Source: JAEVLT01 sp044598425
Lineage (GTDB): Bacteria; Bacillota; Bacilli; Bacillales; Cytobacillaceae
Direction of reading: 5' to 3'
DNA length: 64,000 nucleotides
Assembly (NCBI GenBank): GCA_044598425.1
Contig: CP172536.1
Span: forward strand, 1,550,001 to 1,614,000
Part shown: piece by piece, positions 51,712 to 61,067 of the stretch
Position numbering within the stretch: the first letter of the stretch is position 1
Layout: every line of letters begins with the position of its first letter
The notes under the pieces: model-generated
Told to the model about the DNA's origin: nothing
The model's input: the letters and a program-made list of their open reading frames with translations, nothing else
Database searches by the model: none
Made by a program: the position numbers and the translations under genes

Positions 51712-52245
51712 ATGGCACAAATTCGTTTTCAAGCAACAAATGAGAGAATTGAAAAAGAAACAGAGGTTGAAGCATTTTTAAATTCACAAGGAGTTATTTT
51801 TGAAAAATGGGATATTACGAAATTGCCTGCAAAATTAAAAGAGAAATATTTATTATCTGAGGAAGAAAAGGAACAAATCTTGCAAACTTTTGCGGCTGAA
51901 ATCGCCGATATTTCTGCCCGTCGCGGCTACAAGGCGCAAGATGTCATCTCTTTAACGGAGGCAACGCCGAACTTGGATGAACTGCTTGTTAATTTCAAGC
52001 GCGAGCACCATCATTCTGACGATGAAGTCCGGTTTATTGTCAGTGGCCATGGCATTTTTGCGATTGAAGGAGAAAATGGAACATGGTTCGATGTCGAATT
52101 AAACCCTGGCGATTTAATTTCTGTTCCGGAAAATGTTCGCCATTACTTCACGCTTCAAGAAGATCGCCAAGTGGTTGCGATCCGCATCTTTGTTACAACT
52201 GCCGGCTGGGTGCCAATCTATGAAAAAGATGAAGTACAAGCTTAA
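51712..52245 (+). CDS. mtnD: Acireductone dioxygenase
   Basis: A 177-residue cupin that converts acireductone and oxygen to 2-oxo-4-methylthiobutyrate and formate (iron form) or to methylthiopropionate, CO and formate (nickel form). Metal ligands are the two His in REHHHSDDEVRF, the Glu of that run and His in ENVRHYF; together they form the 3-His/1-Glu site. AGGAGG precedes the ATG. It ends the operon, 33 bases after mtnB. Confidence 0.96.
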   Translation: MAQIRFQATNERIEKETEVEAFLNSQGVIFEKWDITKLPAKLKEKYLLSEEEKEQILQTFAAEIADISARRGYKAQDVISLTEATPNLDELLVNFKREHHHSDDEVRFIVSGHGIFAIEGENGTWFDVELNPGDLISVPENVRHYFTLQEDRQVVAIRIFVTTAGWVPIYEKDEVQA

Positions 52246-52280
52246 ACTCTACTAAATCACTAATTCTTGAACAAATAACT

Positions 52281-52312
52281 ATGCAGCTGAACAATCAGCT
52301 GCATATTTTATC
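52281..52312 (+). terminator. Terminator of mtnWXBD
   Basis: ATGCAGCTGA (52281-52290) and TCAGCTGCAT (52295-52304) form a perfect stem with a 4-base loop followed by ATTTTAT. Confidence 0.85.
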
Positions 52313-52466
52313 GCAAAAACAAGAAAAGAGGCAGATTTTCTTTTAAAGCTGCCAAAGCCGATCTTTTTTATATCTGAACTTTTCCAGTTAGGTAAAATTC
52401 TAATTATTCATTCTATTTAAATTATTATATAATAAAAAGGAGTCCAAGCAGAAGGGAGGACTACCA

Positions 52467-54464
52467 ATAAAAAAGAATCTGGTAAAAACCATTTTCCTTT
52501 TTGCAGTCGCTATTAGCTTCGTATACAACCTAATGGTTCCAGCCGCCAAAGCAGAAAAAAGTACCTATAAGATCATCGCTGTTGATAGGTCGCTCCCTCC
52601 TTTTTCCTTTATTGATGAAAAGGGAAAACTAACGGGTATCAGCGTTGAAATTATGAAAAAAATCGCTAGTGAAAACCATCTCCGTTTTGCATTTTTGCCA
52701 ATGACCCAAACCGAGGCAGAAAAGGCGTTACATAATGGAACGATCGATGCAATTGGAGGAATCTCCTATAGTACCGAACGAGACCGCATGTTTGATTTTT
52801 CGAATTCTTTTTTTACCATGTCTCACTCACTCATCATCCCAAATAAAAAGAAAAATGCTATCCAAAAAATCACAGATCTTCGCAATAAGCATGTTGTGCT
52901 TGAAAACCGGCCTTCCATTGTAGCAGCTATGCTGAACATGCGAAATACAAATTTAACGATTGCGTCAAATCCGTATTCAGGGCTGCTAACGTTACTAGAA
53001 GGACGGGCGGATGTATTGATCGAAAACAAATGGACCGCTTCCTATTTTTTAAAACAGCTGAACAAGGAAAAAGAGTTTACGATTTTAGAAGAAGTGATTG
53101 AGCCGTCAGATTTTGCCATTGCCGTTCGTGAAGGGGACGCAGCTTTCCTGCGAACGATCAATCGAACATTGACAAATTTAAAAGCAAACGGTGAATTAAA
53201 CGCATTGATTGACCGCTGGATCATGCCTCGGTCCGAAGTGGAAATTATCCGGCTGGAGCAATTTGTTCGATTGCTTTCTTTTGTGCTGATTACGGTTGCG
53301 GCCATTCTTTTGTTCATTTACGTGTGGAATCAGCGTCTAAAAAAAGCAGTACAGAACCAGACAAGCCAACTGCAGCATTTAAATGAAAATTTGATCAAAC
53401 AGCAGCAAAAAATTGCCGACAGCAATGCCTTTAAGGATTTAATTTTAAACAATGTTGATACGGGAATCGTCACCTTTGATCTTGAAATTCAGCTGACAAG
53501 CTGCAATGCAAGTGCTGTTGACATTCTGCAGTTACCGCCGAAAGAAAATGGTCGCTATGTTTTATCACCGTTTTTACAAAATTTTCTTGAAGATTGCTTC
53601 AAACAGCCAGTGGAACAGGAAGAGGCATTTGTTCCGCATATTTTCGAAGCGAATGAAAGCGGTATCAAAAAGATCGTTCATTATCGTTTGCTGCCGCTGT
53701 ATGATTCTCAAAACAAACAAACGGGTTACCTGCTGTCTTTAAACGATGTTACTCAGAAGAAGAGGCTGGAACAAAAGCTATTTACCCAGGAAAAACTGCA
53801 TGCGCTTGGACAGCTTGTTGCCGGTGTCGCCCATGAAATTCGTAATCCATTGACCTCGATTAAAACCTTTATCGATTTGCTGCCAGCAAAGTATGATCGG
53901 CCGCAATTTCGCGAATTGTTGCTAAAGCATTTGCCGGCTGAAGTCAATCGCTTAAATACGATCGTAACCGATCTGGTTGATTTTGCCCAGCCGCGTCAGC
54001 CAATTAAACAAAAATGTTCGTCGGCAGAACTGATGTCTTTCTTCAGCTTTCTCCAAGTAATGATTCAAAAGAAAGGGATCATTTTTGAACAAAGGAACGA
54101 AGCCAGCTTGGAATTCTTTATCGATCTGCAACAAATTAGCCAAGTACTGTTGAATATTTTACTAAATGCAATTGATGCCGTTGAAGCCGCACAGGAAAAG
54201 AAAATTTCGGTTGCCTTCGTTAAGGAAAATGATACTGAAGGACGGATTACGATCAAGGACACCGGCAAAGGAATCAATCCGAAAAATATAGCAAAAATAT
54301 TTGAACCATTTTATACAAGTAAGGAAAGAGGTGTGGGCTTGGGACTTACTTTATCTTATAAACTTGTGAAGGAAAATAATGGCGATATCGTCGTCACTAG
54401 TGAGCTCGGGCAAGGCACCGCTTTTACGATTCTTTTACCTTTGTACAAACAGGAGGGGTTTTGA
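52467..54464 (+). CDS. Sensor histidine kinase with extracellular solute-binding domain (ATA start)
   Basis: From the ATA at 52467 the frame encodes a signal peptide (KKNLVKTIFLFAVAISF, then VPAAKA), an SBP_bac_3 domain (residues about 35-255, with VDRSLPPFSFIDEKG), a membrane helix (about 262-284), a short coiled segment, a PAS-like domain, and a kinase core: VAGVAHEIRNPLTSIKTF (phospho-His), NILLNAIDAVEAA (N box), DTGKGI and GVGLGLTLSYKL. GGGAGG is seven bases before the ATA, and no ATG/GTG/TTG lies between it and the ATG at 52533, which would cut off the signal peptide. The stop touches the response regulator start. It senses a small extracellular acid or amino acid. Confidence 0.88.
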   Translation: MKKNLVKTIFLFAVAISFVYNLMVPAAKAEKSTYKIIAVDRSLPPFSFIDEKGKLTGISVEIMKKIASENHLRFAFLPMTQTEAEKALHNGTIDAIGGISYSTERDRMFDFSNSFFTMSHSLIIPNKKKNAIQKITDLRNKHVVLENRPSIVAAMLNMRNTNLTIASNPYSGLLTLLEGRADVLIENKWTASYFLKQLNKEKEFTILEEVIEPSDFAIAVREGDAAFLRTINRTLTNLKANGELNALIDRWIMPRSEVEIIRLEQFVRLLSFVLITVAAILLFIYVWNQRLKKAVQNQTSQLQHLNENLIKQQQKIADSNAFKDLILNNVDTGIVTFDLEIQLTSCNASAVDILQLPPKENGRYVLSPFLQNFLEDCFKQPVEQEEAFVPHIFEANESGIKKIVHYRLLPLYDSQNKQTGYLLSLNDVTQKKRLEQKLFTQEKLHALGQLVAGVAHEIRNPLTSIKTFIDLLPAKYDRPQFRELLLKHLPAEVNRLNTIVTDLVDFAQPRQPIKQKCSSAELMSFFSFLQVMIQKKGIIFEQRNEASLEFFIDLQQISQVLLNILLNAIDAVEAAQEKKISVAFVKENDTEGRITIKDTGKGINPKNIAKIFEPFYTSKERGVGLGLTLSYKLVKENNGDIVVTSELGQGTAFTILLPLYKQEGF

Positions 54465-55859
54465 ATGAAGCCGCATGTGCTTGTCATGGATGATGAACAG
54501 TCCATTTGTGTTTCATTAAAATTCGCCCTAGAAGATGCGTATCAAATTACGACAACAACGGAAGCGGCTGAAGGCATTGCGATCGTCGAGCAGGAAATCG
54601 TTGATGTTGTGCTTCTCGATTTAAGGATGGGGAGCAGCGACGGACTTGATATTTTGCAAAAAATAAAGCAAAAATCTCCTTCCGTCACGGTCATCATGAT
54701 GACTGCCTACGCATCCATTGAATCCTCGATCGAAGCGATTAAAAGGGGAGCCTATTATTATATTGAAAAACCAATCAATATCGAGGAACTGCACGTTTTA
54801 ATGATGCGGGCATTGGAATTTCGATTGATGTCTTCAAAGCTGGAAACGCTGAATGAAGAGTTGGAACAGAGACGGGGGTATCAGCGTTTTATCGGCAGAA
54901 GCAAATCGATGCAGCAAGTCTTTTCGATGATCGATCGGATTAAGGACATTGATTCAAGCGTTTTGATTATCGGCGAAAGCGGAACGGGGAAGGAGCTTGT
55001 AGCGAGAAGTATTCACACAAGCGGCAAAAGAAAAAACAGCCCGTTTGAAGTGGTCAATTGCGCGGCCATACCCGAGGCTCTGCTTGAATCTGAATTGTTT
55101 GGTTATGAAAAAGGCGCGTTTACAGGGGCGACGCAGCGAAAACTAGGAAAATGGGCTGCGGCCAACGGCGGGACATTATTTTTGGATGAAATTAGTGAGA
55201 TGCCGCTCCCGCTGCAGGCAAAACTGCTGCGCGTATTGCAGGAGCACGAAATCACACCGCTAGGCTCCAATTCGAAAATTTCATTGGATGTGCGGATTTT
55301 AAGCGCCACGAATAAGAACCTGGAGCAAATGGTAATAGAGGGGACTTTTCGCGAAGATTTATATTTTCGCATAAATGTCATTCCAATTTCCGTACCGCCG
55401 CTAAGAGAAAGAAAAGAAGATTTGCCGCTGTTAATTGATTATTTTGTCAAAAAATATTGTCAAGAAATGAAGCGGAGCCTTATTTCATTCTCAGCAGAGG
55501 CTCGCCATTTTTTGCTTGAGTATCCTTATCCCGGTAATGTTCGGGAACTCGGTAACATTATTGAATATGTTGTTGCATTGTCCACACATGATGAAATAAC
55601 AGAAGAGGATTTGCCGGTATACGTCCGCCGACAAAATTCTCATTTTTTGCATGGAAAGCAATCAATTGCACAGGAAAATTATATACAAATCCCGATTGGA
55701 CTTCCTTTGAAGGAGATCGAGCAAAAAGTGATCCTGGCGACGCTGGATCATTGGAATGGGCATCGCCAAAAAACGGCTAACATTCTGCAAATATCTGAAC
55801 GAAGCTTACGGGATAAAATCAAGCTTTATTCAATCAATGCTCAAAGCGTTCGAAACTAG
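54465..55859 (+). CDS. NtrC-family sigma-54-dependent response regulator
   Basis: A 464-residue activator: receiver domain 1-120 with phospho-Asp in VVLLDLRMGSS (about 53); AAA+ domain about 140-375 with GESGTGKELVARSIH (Walker A), the sigma-54-contacting loop GAFTGAT, GGTLFLDEISEMP (Walker B) and an arginine-finger region FREDLYFRINV; and a C-terminal Fis-type helix-turn-helix (KTANILQISERSLRDKIK). It starts directly after the kinase stop with GGAGGGG. Together they form a two-component system acting on the -24/-12 promoter found 110 bases downstream. Confidence 0.95.
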   Translation: MKPHVLVMDDEQSICVSLKFALEDAYQITTTTEAAEGIAIVEQEIVDVVLLDLRMGSSDGLDILQKIKQKSPSVTVIMMTAYASIESSIEAIKRGAYYYIEKPINIEELHVLMMRALEFRLMSSKLETLNEELEQRRGYQRFIGRSKSMQQVFSMIDRIKDIDSSVLIIGESGTGKELVARSIHTSGKRKNSPFEVVNCAAIPEALLESELFGYEKGAFTGATQRKLGKWAAANGGTLFLDEISEMPLPLQAKLLRVLQEHEITPLGSNSKISLDVRILSATNKNLEQMVIEGTFREDLYFRINVIPISVPPLRERKEDLPLLIDYFVKKYCQEMKRSLISFSAEARHFLLEYPYPGNVRELGNIIEYVVALSTHDEITEEDLPVYVRRQNSHFLHGKQSIAQENYIQIPIGLPLKEIEQKVILATLDHWNGHRQKTANILQISERSLRDKIKLYSINAQSVRN

Positions 55860-55869
55860 TAAAAAACTC

Positions 55870-55917
55870 CGGCACTTTTTGCCGCTTTCACCGGAAAAAA
55901 GTGCCGATTGATTGTTT
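55870..55917 (+). terminator. Terminator of the two-component operon
   Basis: CGGCACTTTTT (55870-55880) pairs with AAAAAGTGCCG (55896-55906); the tail is moderately T-rich. Confidence 0.75.
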
Positions 55918-55968
55918 TAAAAAAAGTTCACAAAATTGTAACCGCATACATGTTTAATAATTTGAAAA

Positions 55969-55986
55969 TTGGCACGTTACTTGCAT
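55969..55986 (+). promoter_or_regulatory. Sigma-54 (SigL) -24/-12 promoter
   Basis: TTGGCACGTTACTTGCAT matches the consensus TGGCACG-N4-TTGCW at every position. It is 27 bases before the TAXI gene start and just after the NtrC-type activator gene, leaving little doubt about its role. The upstream activator sites should lie between 55860 and 55965, where AACCGCATACATGTTT is one candidate. Confidence 0.93.
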
Positions 55987-56013
55987 GATAAAAAGAATAA
56001 AGGAGGTTCAGGA

Positions 56014-57018
56014 ATGAAAATCAATCTGCTATTCGCAATATTCATCCTTTTTGCCATGTTCTTGACTGGCTGTAACAACGATGCGAATAGCCGGCAGGAA
56101 ATCTCTTCTCCTGCAAAAGCGGGCAATCAAAATGGCGCTCGTTATGAACGGACGGTGATTATAGCGACAGGTGATATGTCCGGAGTTTATTTTCCGCTTG
56201 GGCAAGCACTTGCACAGTTGTTTGAAAAATACAACAGGGCAGCTTCTGGAACACAGGTGACCCATGCATCCATCGAAAACAGGAAGCTGGTAAGTGAGAA
56301 AAAGGCGGAACTTGGCTTCTCTACTGTGGACGTGTTGGAAGTGGGGGCAAAGAAGAAGGCTAACCAAAATAATCTTCGAGCATTAACTGGGCTTTACGCA
56401 AACTTCCTGCAAATCGTCGCAACGAAAAAAAGCGGAATCCAAACGATAAATGATTTGGCGGGTAAGAGAGTGAGTCTTGGAACAAGCGGAAGCGGAACGA
56501 AAATCATGGCAGAACGAACACTTGAAGCTGCAGGTCTGTCAAAAGTGCCGATGGCAAAACAATATCTTTCTTTCTCGCAGTCTGCTGATGCTCTTGGAAA
56601 CGGAACGATCGATGCTGCCTTTTTTTCATCGGGTTTGCCGAATCCCGAAATTTTATCTGTTTCACGACAAATGCCAATCACCCTTGTTCCAGTTCCGGAA
56701 CCGATCGTCAACCGGCTTCAGCAGGAATACGGTTTCTATTTTACAAGCGAAATTCCGCAAGAAACGTATGAGGGGCAAAAAAACAACATTACTACCTTAT
56801 CCGTTAAAAATGTATTGCTCACCTACAAAAGTCTATCGAACCGAGAAGCATATGACTTGGTCAAAACGCTTTATGAGCATCTTGACGAATTGCAGCAAGT
56901 GCACCCCACAGTAAAAAACATGCACATCTCAGAAGCGGAACAAGGAATTCCACTTCCGTTTCATCCAGGAGCCATTCGCTATTTTAAAGAAAAAGGCATT
57001 ACAGCCAAAAATGAATAA
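56014..57018 (+). CDS. TAXI-family solute-binding lipoprotein
   Basis: A 334-residue exported protein with a lipobox FLTGC at residues 14-18. The TAXI fold is shown by VIIATGDMSGVYFPLGQALAQ, LAGKRVSLGTSGSGTKIMAE and a C-terminal FHPGAIRYFKEKG. The family normally serves TRAP carriers of the DctQM-fused type, but none is encoded nearby. AGGAGG precedes the ATG at 56014; an in-frame upstream start (55969) lies in the promoter. It may hand substrate to the sensor kinase or to a distant carrier. Confidence 0.9.
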   Translation: MKINLLFAIFILFAMFLTGCNNDANSRQEISSPAKAGNQNGARYERTVIIATGDMSGVYFPLGQALAQLFEKYNRAASGTQVTHASIENRKLVSEKKAELGFSTVDVLEVGAKKKANQNNLRALTGLYANFLQIVATKKSGIQTINDLAGKRVSLGTSGSGTKIMAERTLEAAGLSKVPMAKQYLSFSQSADALGNGTIDAAFFSSGLPNPEILSVSRQMPITLVPVPEPIVNRLQQEYGFYFTSEIPQETYEGQKNNITTLSVKNVLLTYKSLSNREAYDLVKTLYEHLDELQQVHPTVKNMHISEAEQGIPLPFHPGAIRYFKEKGITAKNE

Positions 57019-57036
57019 CAGGGGGTTCATCAAGTA

Positions 57037-58140
57037 ATGAAAAAAATATTGAGTATTGTCATGATTGTTACGTTATTTGCACTGACAGCTTGTGCCAATC
57101 CAACACCGAAAAAACCGGGTGAAGCAGCAAAAGCAACGACATCAAGCGACAGCAGTGTTAAGGAAATTACAGTTGCGGGAAATGGCGGGGTCATTGAAAA
57201 AACAATCCGTGATGTCATCGCTCCAAAATTCAAAGAAAAAACAGGGATACAAGTCAATTTCATTGCCGGTCTTTCTGGGGAAATTTTATCTAAAGTAGAG
57301 TTGCAAAAAAATGCTCCACAAATTGATGTGGCGTTCTTCGTGCCGGTTGATGTCCAGCGGGCATTTGACAAAGGCCTAACGGAGACGATTGATGAAACGA
57401 CAGTCGCTAATATGAAAGATGTCGATTCCCGGTTTGTAGCGGTTGATAAAGCAGCGGCTCCTGTCTTTGGTCTTGTCATTGCCCCGGCATACAATACAGA
57501 GTCGTTCAAGAAAAATCAAATTAAGCCAATTGAATCATGGAATGATCTTGCACGACCGGATTACAAAGGAAAAACGGCTTTTTCAGATATAAATAATGAC
57601 TGGGGATTTAACACTTTATATGCACTCGCTTTAGCTAACGGCGGCGGAATCGATAACATGGCGCCCGGTCTGAAAAAAGCAAAGGAATTAGCTGGCTATT
57701 CGAGCACTTTTTATAAAAACTCAACGCAAATGATGCCAGCCATTCAACAAGGAGCGGCAGATGTAACGGTCATGGGCAGCTATGCAATTGCTGAGCTTGC
57801 CGCATCGGGTGTTCCGTTAAAAATGACCGTGCCAAAAGAAGGCGTTCCGCTTCAAGCATTCAGTGCTGTCCTTGTCAAAAATGATCCGCGCAAAGAAGCC
57901 GCAGCGAAGTTTATTGACTACATCATCAGCAAGGAAGCACAAGAATTGATTGCGGACAAAGGTTTTTATCCAGTTGTCAAAGGCATGAAAACAGCAAAAA
58001 AATATGAAGATTCCATCGGATTAAAAGACTCGGATAAAACATTTAAGCCAGATTTTGCAAAATTTGCGGCGATTCGGGCTGAGATGTCGGATAAATGGTC
58101 GAAAGAAGTAACGCCTGAGTTAGGAAAATTGGTTAAATAG
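57037..58140 (+). CDS. ABC transporter solute-binding lipoprotein (family 1, PotD-like)
   Basis: A 367-residue binding protein with a lipoprotein signal (lipobox LTAC at about residues 15-18). NGGVIEKTIRDVIAPKFKEKTGI at the N terminus and DVAFFVPVDVQRA, WNDLARPDYKGK and QGAADVTVMGSYAIAEL fit the polyamine/iron/2-aminoethylphosphonate group. AGGGGG is 13 bases before the ATG. It heads the ABC operon, 18 bases after the TAXI gene, so it is probably transcribed from the sigma-54 promoter as well. Confidence 0.9.
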   Translation: MKKILSIVMIVTLFALTACANPTPKKPGEAAKATTSSDSSVKEITVAGNGGVIEKTIRDVIAPKFKEKTGIQVNFIAGLSGEILSKVELQKNAPQIDVAFFVPVDVQRAFDKGLTETIDETTVANMKDVDSRFVAVDKAAAPVFGLVIAPAYNTESFKKNQIKPIESWNDLARPDYKGKTAFSDINNDWGFNTLYALALANGGGIDNMAPGLKKAKELAGYSSTFYKNSTQMMPAIQQGAADVTVMGSYAIAELAASGVPLKMTVPKEGVPLQAFSAVLVKNDPRKEAAAKFIDYIISKEAQELIADKGFYPVVKGMKTAKKYEDSIGLKDSDKTFKPDFAKFAAIRAEMSDKWSKEVTPELGKLVK

Positions 58141-58164
58141 AGAGCTAAAGGAGGGATTCCATTT

Positions 58165-59262
58165 ATGCAGATCATCAATGATGTGGAAATAAAGGGTGCT
58201 TATAAACGGTATGGATCCAATGTAGTGTTAAATGGAATAAATCTCGATGTCAAACAGGGTGAATTGCTCACCCTGCTTGGTCCATCCGGCTGCGGGAAAA
58301 CGACCACTTTGAATCTTATTGCCGGGTTCCTTGATGCGGATGAGGGCGATGTTTTTATTAAAGGTAGAAACGTGACGAGAGTGCCGCCATATAAGCGTGA
58401 TCTTGGTATGGTTTTTCAAACGTATTCTTTATTTCCCCATATGACCGTCTATGAAAATTTGAACTTTGGTCTGAAATTGCGGAAAGTGGCAAACACGGAA
58501 AAAGATAAGCGGATCGCTAGTGCGCTTGAACTTGTAAAAATGTCCGGCCTTGAAAAAAGATATCCGCGTGAATTATCGGGAGGGCAGCGGCAGCGCGTCG
58601 CGATTGCGAGGGCGCTTGTCGTCGAACCAGAACTTCTTTTGCTGGATGAGCCGCTTTCCAACTTAGACGCAAAACTGCGCCATGAATTGCGTGCTGAAAT
58701 CAAACGGCTGCAAAAGGAAATTGGTGTGACCACTATATTTGTTACCCATGACCAAGAAGAAGCACTCTCCCTCTCTGACCGTGTAGTTGTGATGAATCAA
58801 GGGACAATTGAACAAATCAGTACCCCTACCTCGATTTATAATCATCCGGAAACCGAATTTGTTTTTCAATTTATCGGAAAGTCCAACTGCTTTGAGGGAA
58901 CGGTTGTTGCCGTTGATCATCGGAAAATATCTGTGAAGATGAATGAGGAAGTAACTTATGTAGACAGTAAGAATGGGATGGGCGGGCTTTCTAGCTGCAA
59001 AATGGGCGATGATGTCAAGCTTTATATCCGACCTGAAAAAGTCCGGATTTTTTCAAATGAAAAGAGCCATGATTCCTCCTGGGATCTTCACAAAGCAAAA
59101 ATTACCCAGTTGAATTATGTAGGGACAGCATGGGAAGTTGAGGTTCGTTTGCTGAATCAATCAATCCAAATTTTAACGCCAGAGTATGATGCTGACTGGC
59201 GGCAAGGGAGCGAGGTGTTAGTTGGATGGAACCCGTCCGATATGATGATGATCAAGAGATAA
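58165..59262 (+). CDS. ABC transporter ATPase (PotA-like)
   Basis: A 365-residue importer ATPase: GPSGCGKTTTLNLI (Walker A, about residue 40), ELSGGQRQRVAIARAL (signature), LLLLDEPLSNLDAKLR (Walker B and D loop), FVTHDQEEAL (switch His), then a TOBE regulatory domain from about residue 245. It energises the two permeases that follow. The last 37 bases overlap the first permease gene. Spermidine/putrescine or phosphonate importers have the same layout. Confidence 0.95.
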   Translation: MQIINDVEIKGAYKRYGSNVVLNGINLDVKQGELLTLLGPSGCGKTTTLNLIAGFLDADEGDVFIKGRNVTRVPPYKRDLGMVFQTYSLFPHMTVYENLNFGLKLRKVANTEKDKRIASALELVKMSGLEKRYPRELSGGQRQRVAIARALVVEPELLLLDEPLSNLDAKLRHELRAEIKRLQKEIGVTTIFVTHDQEEALSLSDRVVVMNQGTIEQISTPTSIYNHPETEFVFQFIGKSNCFEGTVVAVDHRKISVKMNEEVTYVDSKNGMGGLSSCKMGDDVKLYIRPEKVRIFSNEKSHDSSWDLHKAKITQLNYVGTAWEVEVRLLNQSIQILTPEYDADWRQGSEVLVGWNPSDMMMIKR

Positions 59263-60164
59263 AATTAGAGTCGAATCCGGTTGTCACAGTTAAAAGACCA
59301 AAGAGCAGGAGACAATGGAGGGCGGGTTTGTTGCTGCTTTTGCCGATTCTCTTATTTATTTTCGGATTTTTTATTGTTCCAATGCTTTACATTCTTTATT
59401 TGAGCTTTATTAGCACAGATCAATTAAATGGCTCGCAAGCTGTGTTTAGTTTGAAAAATTATGTGCAATTTTTTACAGATCGGTATTATTTATCTTCGCT
59501 TTGGCTAACGGTAAAAATAAGCCTTTACACCGTTATTGTTTCACTTTTACTGGCCTATCCTGTTGCCCTCACAATGGCAAAGAGTTCTCCGAAAATAAGG
59601 GGTTACATTGCCTTATTGGTTACTTCGCCGCTGTTGATCAGTATTGTTGTTCGTAATTTTGGCTGGTATCTTTTGCTTTTGCCGAATGGAACAATCAATC
59701 ACTTCTTGCAGTCAGCGGGAATCATTAAGACACCATTGAAACTGCTGTTTTCTGAAATTGGCGTGGTGATCGGTCTTTCCAACGCGTATTTACCATTTAT
59801 GGTTTTGGCGATTGCAACCAGTTTGTACAATATTGATCCTTCTTTGGAAAAAGCAAGTGCGATTCTTGGAGCCGGTCCGCTTCGCAATTTTTTCTCGATC
59901 ACCCTCCCGCTCAGTCTGCCGGGTGTTGTTTCCGGATGCGTGCTTGTGTTTAGTTTATCGATGAGTGCCTATGTAACACCAGCGCTTATGGGAGGAGCAA
60001 ACGTACCTGTCATGCCTGTAGTTGCTTATGATCAGATTACGAATTTGTTGCATTGGACATTTGGATCCGCGCTCTCCTATGTTCTCTTAATAACAACATT
60101 GGTCATTGTGTTCGTGTTTACCCGTACATTTGAACTGGGCAAATTCCGGGAGGTGTTCCGATGA
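59226..60164 (+). CDS. ABC transporter permease (PotB-like)
   Basis: A 312-residue permease with a long charged N-terminal tail and six membrane segments; the EAA loop reads SLEKASAILGAGPLRNFFSITLPL (here given in part; about residues 198-222). It starts within the ATPase gene (37-base overlap), which suggests coupling, and its stop overlaps the next permease start. It forms the channel with the PotC-like partner. Confidence 0.93.
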   Translation: MEPVRYDDDQEIKLESNPVVTVKRPKSRRQWRAGLLLLLPILLFIFGFFIVPMLYILYLSFISTDQLNGSQAVFSLKNYVQFFTDRYYLSSLWLTVKISLYTVIVSLLLAYPVALTMAKSSPKIRGYIALLVTSPLLISIVVRNFGWYLLLLPNGTINHFLQSAGIIKTPLKLLFSEIGVVIGLSNAYLPFMVLAIATSLYNIDPSLEKASAILGAGPLRNFFSITLPLSLPGVVSGCVLVFSLSMSAYVTPALMGGANVPVMPVVAYDQITNLLHWTFGSALSYVLLITTLVIVFVFTRTFELGKFREVFR

Positions 60165-60964
60165 GTAAGGGGTTAAGAATGCTACGGATTGTGTTAGCCG
60201 TTGTATCTATTATTTATATTCTCATTCCATTGATCGTTGTGATTCCGGCTTCGTTTACGAGCCAGAATTATCCGAGTTTTCCGGCCGTCGGTTTTTCGTT
60301 TCAATGGTACACAAAGCTCCTTGACCGCCCCGAATTTTTGGCGGGAATGATCAACAGTGCAAAGTTTGCTTTTCTGGCGGCTTTCTTTTCCGTCCTTTTT
60401 GGAACGCTGGGAGCACTTGCGCTTGCCAAGTATGATATTCCTGGAAAAACCTTTATTACGTCGGTGTTAACAGCACCTTTAAGTGTTCCCCAGCTCGTCC
60501 TTGGAATCGCTCTGTTGATTTATTTTACGCCGATGATGCTTGCGGGAACATCACTTGGGTTTTTAATCGCTCATATCATTATATGCATTCCGTATGTGAT
60601 TCGGCTTGTTCTTACCGGGTTAAGCGGGTTTGATTACAATCTCGAGCGCGCTGCTGCAATCCTTGGTGCCAATCCTCTTGTTGTTTTTTGGAAAATCACT
60701 TTGCCGCTAATCCGGCCGGCGATGATCTCAGGCGGGCTGTTTGCTTTTCTGACTTCATTTGATAATGTCACCGTTTCTTTATTCATGATCTCTCCGGATA
60801 TGCGAACCCTCCCAATCGAAATTTTTTCGCATATGCAGGATGCCTACGATCCGTTGGTTGCATCGATTTCCACCGTGGTCATTTTCATTTCGGTCATTTT
60901 GATTTTAGTGCTGGAAAAATTGCAAGGGGTTGGGAAAGTATTTGGCGGTTCTCACTCAACTTAA
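60161..60964 (+). CDS. ABC transporter permease (PotC-like)
   Basis: A 267-residue second permease with six membrane segments and the EAA-type loop LERAAAILGANPLVVFWK at about residues 164-181. The ATGA overlap at 60161-60164 couples it to the upstream permease. The set binding protein-ATPase-permease-permease is complete, so a functional importer is expected. Confidence 0.93.
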   Translation: MSKGLRMLRIVLAVVSIIYILIPLIVVIPASFTSQNYPSFPAVGFSFQWYTKLLDRPEFLAGMINSAKFAFLAAFFSVLFGTLGALALAKYDIPGKTFITSVLTAPLSVPQLVLGIALLIYFTPMMLAGTSLGFLIAHIIICIPYVIRLVLTGLSGFDYNLERAAAILGANPLVVFWKITLPLIRPAMISGGLFAFLTSFDNVTVSLFMISPDMRTLPIEIFSHMQDAYDPLVASISTVVIFISVILILVLEKLQGVGKVFGGSHST

Positions 60965-61067
60965 GTTGATTGAAAAGGTCCTGCTGTTGTTAGGAAGGTC
61001 AATGCACGGGAAAAAAGTGCTTACGATCAATAACTGAAATTTTTTACAGGGGAAGGAGGAAAAACGA

